Shown one piece after another: positions 1-5,672 of a stretch of DNA of 5,702 nt. The translations under genes and the position numbers were made by a program. The stretch spans positions 1 to 5,702 of the forward strand of contig CAJXHR010000050.1 in NCBI GenBank assembly GCA_913054525.1. Direction: 5' to 3'. Each line of letters begins with the position of its first letter. The first letter of the stretch is position 1. Source of the stretch: an uncultured bacterium. GTDB taxonomy: Bacteria; Patescibacteriota; Minisyncoccia; Spechtbacterales; HO2-43-30. The notes under the pieces are model-generated. The model saw nothing but the letters and a program-made list of their open reading frames with translations. It had not been told where the DNA came from and did no database searches.

Positions 1-58
1 CGAGAGTCCGCATCAACGCCAAACTTTCGCCAAACACAGTAACAAATAAAAATTTCAT
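1..58 (-). CDS. N-terminal fragment of an unidentified protein, runs off the left edge
   Basis: A reading frame opens with ATG at 58 on the minus strand and stays open to the window edge, giving 19 codons that begin MKFLFVTVFGESLAL. It lies 23 bases beyond the stop of the SpeD-like gene on the same strand, so the two are probably co-transcribed. The start is supported by GGAGG at 72-68 with a 9-base spacer, the best Shine-Dalgarno in the window. The short hydrophobic strand followed by a Gly and a helix-like stretch resembles the opening of many Rossmann-like or ATP-grasp (PurD-like) proteins. Nineteen residues cannot settle the family, so I give no function. The gene could also be a glycosyltransferase or any other alpha/beta protein. 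Confidence 0.6.
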   Translation of the reverse strand, partial: MKFLFVTVFGESLALMRTL

Positions 59-66
59 TTCCGGAA

Positions 67-72
67 CCCTCC
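67..72 (-). promoter_or_regulatory. Strong Shine-Dalgarno for the left-edge partial gene
   Basis: On the minus strand this reads GGAGGG, complementary to the anti-SD tail of 16S rRNA, with about 9 bases to the ATG at 58. It decides the start of the partial gene. It also stands out because none of the other starts in the window has a comparable, well-spaced site. Confidence 0.65.
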
Positions 73-81
73 ATCCTTTGC

Positions 82-474
82 TTATTTTCGCAATACATGA
101 TTTAAATTGTAGTCGCTCGCTTCAAAAAAATTTTTCGCAAATTCGGCTACTTCTTTTGGGTTGTAGTACTTGCACGAAAAAATATCCAGATAAACATTGT
201 TGGTCTTATTCGCGAAATGACCCGATACCAAAGATGACTCAATAAGCTGCGCCATTGAAAATCCCTGTATATCTTCTCGCTCGCCAAAGTGGACAATTAT
301 ACACTCTCCAAATCTTTTTGCGCCTATAAGATCACAAAGTTCTACGACAAAAGTTTTAATTTTTTCGGCATCGCGGATAAAATCAGGGTTGCACTCGTGT
401 AGATCTACGCTAGTTGCGATTCCCCAGCTGTTATTTTTTTGGTACTCTGAATGTATATTATCGGTTATTTCCAT
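82..474 (-). CDS. SpeD-like pyruvoyl-dependent decarboxylase proenzyme (AdoMetDC family)
   Basis: At 130 residues this is the usual length of a prokaryotic single-domain SpeD (class 1B AdoMetDC). Family members cleave themselves at an internal serine, which becomes the pyruvoyl cofactor, and then decarboxylate S-adenosylmethionine for spermidine synthesis. Visible matches are the early hydrophobic strand ending in D24-LHEC (like AEFYEC), a long helix at 31-51, the GFS turn at 71-73, and the C-terminal half LDIFSC (96-101) like VDVFTC. Aligned without gaps from G71 to C101, the catalytic Ser, His and Cys of the Thermotoga enzyme (63, 68, 83) fall on S81, H86 and C101. The flanks differ: Glu-Ser-His becomes Ser-Ser-Leu and the HTWPE block becomes HFANK. 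A changed substrate such as arginine or ornithine is therefore possible. Family membership is fairly sure; AdoMet specificity is doubtful, so I give no gene symbol. The start at 474 has no clear ribosome binding site. Confidence 0.8.
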   Translation of the reverse strand: MEITDNIHSEYQKNNSWGIATSVDLHECNPDFIRDAEKIKTFVVELCDLIGAKRFGECIIVHFGEREDIQGFSMAQLIESSLVSGHFANKTNNVYLDIFSCKYYNPKEVAEFAKNFFEASDYNLNHVLRK

Positions 475-480
475 CTTACT

Positions 481-498
481 AATTTATACCAATTTATA
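481..498 (-). promoter_or_regulatory. Tandem TATAAATT elements, candidate -10 region for the SpeD-like gene
   Basis: The octamer AATTTATA occurs at 481-488 and again at 491-498 on the plus strand, exactly 10 bases apart. On the minus strand each copy reads TATAAATT and contains a -10-like TATAAA. If the proximal copy is used, transcription would start within a few bases of the ATG at 474, giving a nearly leaderless mRNA. That would fit the missing Shine-Dalgarno. No good -35 is visible at the expected distance, and the region is AT-rich, so this is only a candidate. Confidence 0.3.
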
Positions 499-508
499 TG
501 AAATTACT

Positions 509-540
509 AGTGGCTTTTTGGTAGAAAATAATTCGCCACT
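509..540. repeat. Inverted repeat in the divergent intergenic region
   Basis: The 6-base arms AGTGGC (509-514) and GCCACT (535-540) flank a 20-base AT-rich spacer that itself can pair in part (TTTT with AAAA). It lies between the divergent genes and just upstream of the rightward TATAAT. It could be an operator for a dimeric regulator or a hairpin, but a 6-base match of this kind can also arise by chance. Confidence 0.3.
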
Positions 541-542
541 TT

Positions 543-548
543 TATAAT
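543..548 (+). promoter_or_regulatory. Candidate -10 box for the nucleotidyltransferase gene
   Basis: The hexamer is a perfect TATAAT. The nearest -35-like hexamer is TTGGTA at 518-523, four of six consensus bases, with a 19-base spacer that is longer than ideal. A second TATAAA lies at 554-559. Use of this box would place the transcript start near 555, about 58 bases before the preferred ATG at 613. AT richness makes chance matches likely. Confidence 0.4.
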
Positions 549-612
549 CGCGGTATAAAAAATATTTGTAAATGTGGATAAGTTATTAAGTGTATTAACT
601 ACACAACTAACC

Positions 613-1020
613 ATGAAAAAAGTGCTGATTTTTGGCATATTTGATGGCGTGCATCCGGGGCACATCGATTTTTTACGCCAGGCGAAAGAGCATGGCGATA
701 TCCTCGTTGTCGCGGTAGGCAGGCCATCGGCATCAAAAAAATTTAAGGATAAATTACCCAAGCATTCGCTCGCGGAGCGGATTAAGTTTGTGCAGGATGC
801 CGAACATGTAGACAAAGCAGTTCCGGGTGATAGAGAGCAGGGGAGTTATGAAATTATCCTGCGGGAGAAACCCGATATAATTTGCCTAGGTTATGACCAA
901 AAAGAGCTCGGAAAAAATTTGAAACATTGGACAAAAAAAAATAACCCCGCAATAGTCATTCAAACTCTTAAGCCGTATGTGCCTAAAAAATACCATACTT
1001 CGGTTATTGACAGCATGTAA
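613..1020 (+). CDS. HxGH nucleotidyltransferase (cytidylyltransferase / archaeal FAD-synthase-like)
   Basis: This 135-residue protein is a single-domain nucleotidyltransferase that would transfer CMP or AMP from a nucleotide triphosphate to a phosphorylated substrate. The signature HPGH is at 14-17, in the context FGIFDGVHPGH. An adenine/cytosine-site helix with E55-R56 follows, then VDKAVPGD (66-73) and LGYDQ (92-96), and finally a HTSVI stretch (128-132) in place of the usual ISTS-like signature. Length and layout match glycerol-3-phosphate cytidylyltransferases and the archaeal RibL-type FAD synthases; LGYDQ is reminiscent of the latter. Substrate cannot be decided from sequence. I chose ATG 613 over the in-frame ATG 574 because family members begin at the first beta-strand (MKKV), and the extra 13 residues look unrelated. 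No ribosome binding site is seen at either start. The gene is monocistronic, closed by the terminator at 1042-1065. Confidence 0.85.
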   Translation: MKKVLIFGIFDGVHPGHIDFLRQAKEHGDILVVAVGRPSASKKFKDKLPKHSLAERIKFVQDAEHVDKAVPGDREQGSYEIILREKPDIICLGYDQKELGKNLKHWTKKNNPAIVIQTLKPYVPKKYHTSVIDSM

Positions 1021-1041
1021 AAGAGAAATTATTCCCATAAT

Positions 1042-1065
1042 AGCCGTTGCAAAACGGCTTTTTTT
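1042..1065 (+). terminator. Rho-independent terminator after the nucleotidyltransferase
   Basis: A perfect 7-base-pair stem (AGCCGTT at 1042-1048 with AACGGCT at 1053-1059) is capped by a GCAA tetraloop of the stable GNRA class and followed by six T residues at 1060-1065. An outer pairing CCATAA (1035-1040) with TTATGG (1064-1069) could lengthen it. It begins 21 bases after the stop at 1020 and separates this gene from the operon starting at 1084. Confidence 0.88.
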
Positions 1066-1083
1066 ATGGTAATTTAAGCATAT

Positions 1084-1857
1084 ATGGAGTCGAAAATCAT
1101 AGATGTATCCGGCCTCAAGGTACGGTATCTGGAAACAAGCGCGCGAGGAGATATTCCGCTCATAATTTTGCACGGATGGGGAAGTTCTATAGATTCCTGG
1201 AAAAATGTTGCGTCAGCGCTAGGCGAGAGCGACATAAAAGTCTTCATTTTGGATTTACCGGGGTTTGGCCAAACGCCGGAACCACCCAGCGCTTGGAACA
1301 CGAGCGACTACGTAGAATTTGTCAAAAAGTTTGCTCGGGAACTCGGCTTGCAAAAGTTTGATCTTGCCGGCCATTCGTTCGGCGGACAACTCGCTATTAC
1401 GTATGCCACTCAATACCCCCAAGATATCCGCAAGCTCATCCTGATCGCCGCCGCACGAATCATGAAGCGAAGAAAATTGCGCGTAAAATTATTTTTGGTT
1501 GTGACAAAGATTGGAAATTTGATATTCGCTTTGCCGCCCCTTGCACTTTTGCGCCCCCTTGTTCAAAAAATTTGGTATAAAATTACAGGAGAACGGGATT
1601 ATTACCGCGCATCAAACCGCATGCGAGAAATATTTAAACTCGTCGGAGAGGAAGTCGGCTCACGCCTTGAATCGGTAAGCGTCCCCACGCTTATACTATG
1701 GGGCGATCAAGACGAGGCAACGCCCGTTGCCGATGCGCGCATCATCCATGAAAAAATCCGAAATTCGCAATTGTATATTTTTCCCGGCGAGGGGCACGAT
1801 CTAAACCTAAAAAAACCCCGTGATTTAGCTCAAAAAATTATTGAGTTTATAGGATAA
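1084..1857 (+). CDS. Alpha/beta-hydrolase fold protein
   Basis: This 257-residue protein has the full catalytic apparatus of the alpha/beta-hydrolase superfamily, which hydrolyses esters, amides, epoxides or C-C bonds. The oxyanion segment is HGWG (30-33), followed by the strand/turn DLPGFG (57-62). The nucleophile elbow is GHSFGG with S98, the acid is probably D210 in GDQDEATP, and the base is H238 in GEGHD. No signal peptide is seen. The cap region (about 128-170) is rich in basic and hydrophobic residues, including the nonpolar run IFALPPLALL, which suggests a greasy substrate or contact with the membrane. It is the first gene of the envelope operon, 18 bases after the upstream terminator's T-run, and its TAA overlaps the next ATG by one base. 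No ribosome binding site is visible. The substrate is unknown; a lipid-linked or acylated envelope intermediate is an inference from context. Confidence 0.88.
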   Translation: MESKIIDVSGLKVRYLETSARGDIPLIILHGWGSSIDSWKNVASALGESDIKVFILDLPGFGQTPEPPSAWNTSDYVEFVKKFARELGLQKFDLAGHSFGGQLAITYATQYPQDIRKLILIAAARIMKRRKLRVKLFLVVTKIGNLIFALPPLALLRPLVQKIWYKITGERDYYRASNRMREIFKLVGEEVGSRLESVSVPTLILWGDQDEATPVADARIIHEKIRNSQLYIFPGEGHDLNLKKPRDLAQKIIEFIG

Positions 1858-3470
1858 TGCTGATAAAAATCATTTTATTAATAATACTTATCTTCTGGCT
1901 CATTAAGATATCTAGGGATATCTTGTTTTGGGTATATTTATGGCAACTCAAAGAATACCGACGCGACAGAATGCGCGCGCATTTTGAGCTTCAGAGCGCA
2001 AAACGTATCTTCCTAAACAAATTATATGCGGGCAAGCTTCTGCTTCTTTTGAGCTCACCACTTTTGTTTCTTGGGATATGGCAATTCTTTTTTCAAATTT
2101 TTGTAGGCACTCTATACTCTATATTGGGGACACGAAGTATCTATGCTGCGTATAGAAGATATGTCAAAGAGCCCGTTTTTACTAAAAAGGCAATTCTCCT
2201 ATGCGCAATTTCCGCAATCCCAATGGCGATCCTGGCAATTTTAATATACGCGAAAGCATCTCCCGCGACTTTCCTCTTTAGTGTTCTTTTACTGGACATG
2301 CTAATACCGCTTGCTGTGGCGGGAGTTGTGGGCCTTTTGAAATTCCCCAGTGAATTTATGAAAAACCGCATCATCGCGCGCGCTATGGCAAAACGCACCC
2401 AATTCAAAGATGTTCTGGTAATAGGGATTACGGGGAGCTACGGCAAAACAAGCATGAAAGAATTTCTTGCCCATATTCTTTCTCAAAAACTGAAGGTTCT
2501 TGCGACCACGGAAAATCATAATAGCGAAATTGGCGTCGCGCAATTAGTACTTGATAAATTAAACGGCGACTACGATGTTTTTATTGTTGAAATGGGCGCT
2601 TACAAGCAAGGGGAGATAAAGAGAATATGCGATATAGTGCGTCCGCAAATAGGCATCCTAACCGGAATAAATGATCAGCATATCTCGCTTTTCGGGTCGC
2701 TTGAGAAAACAATCAAGGCAAAGTACGAGCTTATAGAATCGCTCCCCAAAAACGGCCTTGCGATTTTTAATGGAGAAAATGACCATGTCTTTGCTCTATA
2801 CGAAAAAACCGCCATCCCAAAGCGCATGTACGCGCTAAGAAGTTTTAGCGTAAGCTCAAAACCGGATATAACCGCGGAGAAAGTGGATATCGCGAAAAAC
2901 GGTACACATTTCTATGTGAAGATCGGAGAAAATAGAGAGTCGTTCGAAACCCCGGTACTCGGAAGGCATAATGTGCTGAACATTCTCGGAGCGGCGCTTG
3001 CGTCACAGGCGCTGGGAATGACTATTGAGGAAATACAAAAACGCGTAAAAACCCTAAAGCCGCTCCCGCATACTCTTAATGCCGAATCCGGCATTAATGG
3101 GTCCACAATAATCGACGATACCTATTCGGCAAATCCCAGGGGCGTTATGGCGGCCCTCGACCTTCTGGATAATCTCAAAGGCAATAAAAAAATAGTCGTA
3201 ATGTATCCATTGATTGAGCTAGGCGAAGCGGCTTCCGACATTCATCGCAGAATTGCCATGAAACTGAATAAAATATGCGATGTGTGCATACTTACGAATA
3301 TGGACTTTGCCCGCGAAATCAAAAACAATGCGCTAAACACTGATGTATTTGTAATACAAGATCCGAAAATGGTTATCCAAAAGCTTGAAAAAATTGTAAA
3401 GAGCGGAGATATTGTACTTTTGGAAAATCGAATCCCTGAAAAAATAAAAAATGCTCTTATTTCGTCTTAG
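1857..3470 (+). CDS. MurF-like Mur ligase fused to an N-terminal multi-pass membrane domain
   Basis: This 537-residue protein has two parts. Residues 1-165 carry several hydrophobic segments (about 2-18, 59-90, 112-132 and 136-162) and a polar, basic block around LWQLKEYRRDRMRAH (28-42), probably cytosolic. From about 185 a Mur ligase follows: P-loop GITGSYGKTS (190-199, Lys197), HNSEIGVA (221-228), EMGAYKQGEI (245-254), H275, the AK pair with Lys289 where the family's carbamylated lysine is expected, GRHNVLNILGAA (369-380), and MurF-like IDDTYSANP (419-427). Mur ligases join an amino acid or dipeptide to a carboxylate using ATP. The C-terminal domain deviates: the usual GDMLELG is MYPLIELG (449-456) and the KGSR-type segment is LENRIPE (522-528). 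At about 450 residues, normal MurF has no membrane part. It is therefore probably a paralogue acting on a membrane-bound substrate rather than the housekeeping MurF. It starts in a TAATG overlap with the hydrolase. Confidence 0.88.
   Translation: MLIKIILLIILIFWLIKISRDILFWVYLWQLKEYRRDRMRAHFELQSAKRIFLNKLYAGKLLLLLSSPLLFLGIWQFFFQIFVGTLYSILGTRSIYAAYRRYVKEPVFTKKAILLCAISAIPMAILAILIYAKASPATFLFSVLLLDMLIPLAVAGVVGLLKFPSEFMKNRIIARAMAKRTQFKDVLVIGITGSYGKTSMKEFLAHILSQKLKVLATTENHNSEIGVAQLVLDKLNGDYDVFIVEMGAYKQGEIKRICDIVRPQIGILTGINDQHISLFGSLEKTIKAKYELIESLPKNGLAIFNGENDHVFALYEKTAIPKRMYALRSFSVSSKPDITAEKVDIAKNGTHFYVKIGENRESFETPVLGRHNVLNILGAALASQALGMTIEEIQKRVKTLKPLPHTLNAESGINGSTIIDDTYSANPRGVMAALDLLDNLKGNKKIVVMYPLIELGEAASDIHRRIAMKLNKICDVCILTNMDFAREIKNNALNTDVFVIQDPKMVIQKLEKIVKSGDIVLLENRIPEKIKNALISS
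3076..3097 (+). repeat. Perfect 9-bp hairpin inside the Mur ligase gene
   Basis: TTAATGCCG (3076-3084) is the exact reverse complement of CGGCATTAA (3089-3097), with a 4-base loop. No T-run follows, so it is not an intrinsic terminator. It lies in the codons for residues 407-414, just before the IDDTYSANP motif. It may be a chance palindrome or an mRNA structure. Confidence 0.5.
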
Positions 3471-4689
3471 GCCTATTTCTATTTCTCTATCCCCAAACGT
3501 GCAAAGGGATGATGTTTGGCTGACTTTGAAATCAGTGTTAAAAATCTTGGCAACTCCTAGAGCAATCCCCTCAGCAGTAGCCAATCTTGAAAATGCTTTC
3601 AAAGAATATCTTGGCGCAAAGTACGCTTTTAGCTTTAATTCCGGCCGCTCTGCGCTTTATACGATAATGAAAGCGCTTGATATTAAGGAGGGCGATGAGG
3701 TGCTGCTGCAGGCATTTACCTGTAATGCCGTGCCGAATCCGGTGCTCTGGGCCGGCGGTAAGCCAGTTTATGTCGACGTTGATTCGACGTTAAACGTCGA
3801 TCCATCCGATTTGGAAAAAAAAATCTCAGACAAAAGTCGCGCGATAATAGTTCAGCATACTCTTGGAGTTCCCGCGCAAATAGACAAAATTTTGGAAATT
3901 GCACGCAGACATAATCTTATCGTAATTGAGGACTGCGCGCACGCGCTTGGAGCGAAATATAACGGAACTTTGGTAGGCACCTTTGGCGATATTGCCTTTT
4001 TTAGTTTTGGCCGCGATAAAGTAATCTCATCGGTGTGGGGCGGAATGGTGACGACAAATAGCGAAAATCTGGCCAATAAAATAGGGGGGATATACAAGGA
4101 CTTGCCCAAACCTTCCCGATCCTGGACACTCAAACAGCTCCTGCACCCCTTACTTTTTTCCGTTATAATTCCCACATATTATATTTTTGGAAAATATCTG
4201 CTCGCGTTTTTGCGAATAGTGCGAGGCGTAGGCCTTGCCGTAAGTAAAATCGAGCGAATGGGGGAGCAACCAACAATGTTTCCCGCGCGTATGCCGGATG
4301 CGCTTGCGGAGCTTGCCCTGCACCAATTCGGAAAACTTGAAAAATACAATACTCACAGAAAAGAAATCGCTGAATTATATTTTGAGAATATTAATCCAGC
4401 GTACGCTAGGTTGCCTGCAAGATACGAAGGTGCTATTTATCTCCGCTTTAATATTCGCCACCCCAATGCCAAAGAAGTTATACAGGACGCAAAAAGAAAA
4501 CACATTCTGCTAGGGGATTGGTATAAAAATATTATAGACCCCATCGGCACGGATTTCAGCAAAATGCATTACACCCCCGACTCCTGCCCCAATGCCGAGC
4601 GTGCAGCGCGAGAAATTATAAACCTCCCGACGCATATTAATATTTCAAGCAAAAATGCAAAGCGAATCGTACAATATATTAGAGATTAA
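3451..4689 (+). CDS. DegT/DnrJ/EryC1/StrS-family PLP aminotransferase-like enzyme
   Basis: This 412-residue protein belongs to the fold type I PLP family best known for making amino sugars by transamination of keto-sugars, usually nucleotide-linked. It shows NSGRSAL (63-69) for phosphate binding, QAFTCNAV (87-94), VIEDCAHALGAKY (158-170) whose D161 contacts the pyridine nitrogen, and SFGRDKVISSVWGG (185-198) with K190 as the Schiff-base lysine. Residues 231-256 are strikingly hydrophobic, an insertion that may form a membrane-contacting hairpin. ATG 3451 is preferred because the N-terminus RPISISLSPN fits relatives I recall, although it overlaps the Mur ligase gene by 20 bases; GTG inside the PNV codons near 3499 is the alternative. 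No ribosome binding site is apparent, so translation is likely coupled. Its role could be to provide an amine that the neighbouring ligase or FemAB protein acylates. The family is sure; the substrate is not. Confidence 0.9.
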   Translation: MLLFRLRPISISLSPNVQRDDVWLTLKSVLKILATPRAIPSAVANLENAFKEYLGAKYAFSFNSGRSALYTIMKALDIKEGDEVLLQAFTCNAVPNPVLWAGGKPVYVDVDSTLNVDPSDLEKKISDKSRAIIVQHTLGVPAQIDKILEIARRHNLIVIEDCAHALGAKYNGTLVGTFGDIAFFSFGRDKVISSVWGGMVTTNSENLANKIGGIYKDLPKPSRSWTLKQLLHPLLFSVIIPTYYIFGKYLLAFLRIVRGVGLAVSKIERMGEQPTMFPARMPDALAELALHQFGKLEKYNTHRKEIAELYFENINPAYARLPARYEGAIYLRFNIRHPNAKEVIQDAKRKHILLGDWYKNIIDPIGTDFSKMHYTPDSCPNAERAAREIINLPTHINISSKNAKRIVQYIRD

Positions 4690-5671
4690 GGATAGGAAAA
4701 TCTGGGATAATTTTACTGCATCCCGGCAAAATCATACCTTCCTCCATTCCTGGGCGTGGGGGGAATTTAATGAGGTTATGGGGGATAAGATATGGCGGCT
4801 TGCACTCTATAATGGTGCAACAGTGAAGGCAGTAGTTTTGATAATAAAAGTTCACGCGCGGAGAGGAGACTTCTTGTTCATCCCCCATGGACCAATAGGC
4901 GATAGGGAAGCTTTTCCTGCCATTGCCCGCAAAGCTAAAGAGTTAGCCAATCAAGCAGGAGCAAATTTCATACGCATAAGCCCTCTCGTAAAAGACAGTG
5001 GAGCGAATCGTAAAATATTTCAAGCATTAGGTTTTCGGCCCGCACCCATCCACATGCATGCGGAAACCACGTGGACGCTTGACCTAACGCCCACAGAAGA
5101 CGAGCTATTGATCGCTATGCGAAAGACCACGAGGAATCTTATACGCCGTGCTCAAAGGGAGGGCGTAGAGATAAAAACGGGTACAAGCGACAAAGATGTT
5201 GAAATTTTCTATGATTTATACAAAGAAACGGTGAAAAAGCATAATTTCACGCCATTCTCGCTAACATATATCAAAAACCAAGTTAAAATATTCTCACAGA
5301 ATAATAGTGTACGCGTGTTTACTGCCCGGCATAATGGCCAGCCGCTTGCTTCGTCTATTATAATGTTTTATGGGGACAGCGCTTTCTATCATCATGGCGC
5401 AAGCATACAGAGCAAAATTCCCGCGGCTTATTTACTGCAATGGGAAGCAATCCGCGAGGCAAAACGCCGCGGGCACAAATTTTATAATTTCTGGGGCATT
5501 ATCAAGGAAGATGTTTCTCTCAGCCATCCGTGGCAGGGGATTACTCTTTTTAAAAAAGGGTTTGGGGGATTTCAGTCGGACTATCTACACGCCCAAGATA
5601 TGCCGCTCTCATGGAGGTATTGGATAAACTGGGCTATCGAAACTATCCGCAAAAAAGTCCGTCATCTTTAG
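4655..5671 (+). CDS. FemAB-family peptidoglycan-bridge-type aminoacyltransferase
   Basis: This 338-residue protein is of the FemABX type, with two GNAT-like domains. Members add amino acids from aminoacyl-tRNA to the stem peptide of lipid II or related acceptors on the inner face of the membrane. Motifs seen are FLHSWAWGEF (29-38), PHGPIGD (77-83), ending of domain 1 with TWTLDL (139-144), a highly basic RKTTRNLIRRAQREG (156-170), and domain 2 with HHGAS (246-250), YLLQWEAIREAKRRG (259-273), FYNFWGI (276-282) and GITLFKKGFGG (295-305). The long coiled-coil arm of staphylococcal FemA is absent, as in the shorter FemX-like proteins. No membrane segment is present. ATG 4655 overlaps the aminotransferase gene by 35 bases and has no clear ribosome binding site; no other ATG is nearby before the conserved region. 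An alternative role is peptidyl transfer to a non-peptidoglycan glycan. Confidence 0.9.
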   Translation: MQSESYNILEIKDRKIWDNFTASRQNHTFLHSWAWGEFNEVMGDKIWRLALYNGATVKAVVLIIKVHARRGDFLFIPHGPIGDREAFPAIARKAKELANQAGANFIRISPLVKDSGANRKIFQALGFRPAPIHMHAETTWTLDLTPTEDELLIAMRKTTRNLIRRAQREGVEIKTGTSDKDVEIFYDLYKETVKKHNFTPFSLTYIKNQVKIFSQNNSVRVFTARHNGQPLASSIIMFYGDSAFYHHGASIQSKIPAAYLLQWEAIREAKRRGHKFYNFWGIIKEDVSLSHPWQGITLFKKGFGGFQSDYLHAQDMPLSWRYWINWAIETIRKKVRHL

Positions 5672-5672
5672 T

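Noticed and set aside
1065..1075. -10-like TATGGT/TAATTT before the operon's first ATG, with TTGCAA at 1047-1052 as -35
   Set aside because: The matches are weak (three or four of six bases) and overlap the terminator hairpin. A promoter must exist for the operon, but I cannot place it with support.
886..1173. Minus-strand open frame across the end of the nucleotidyltransferase and the terminator
   Set aside because: It runs antisense through a conserved gene and a terminator hairpin, has no recognisable protein features, and is best seen as a shadow.
3773..3800. Repeated TCGACGTT and a 7-bp palindrome TCGACGT/ACGTCGA with a 3-base loop
   Set aside because: It lies within codons for the Val-Asp rich stretch VDVDSTLNVD. 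A 7-bp stem with a short loop is expected about once or more per window, so it is explained by coding.
3852..4175. Minus-strand open frame of about 107 codons inside the DegT-type gene
   Set aside because: The opposite strand carries all the PLP-enzyme motifs; the antisense translation shows no family features.
4298..4513. Second plus-strand frame nested in the DegT-type gene
   Set aside because: It overlaps the conserved aminotransferase in another frame, lacks a ribosome binding site and has no recognisable motif.
613..5671. Possible alternative genetic code with UGA read as Gly, as in some Patescibacteria
   Set aside because: No in-frame TGA occurs in the recognised genes, conserved glycines are normal GGN codons, and genes end sensibly at TAA or TAG. 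The absence of TGA stops in six genes is too few to mean anything.
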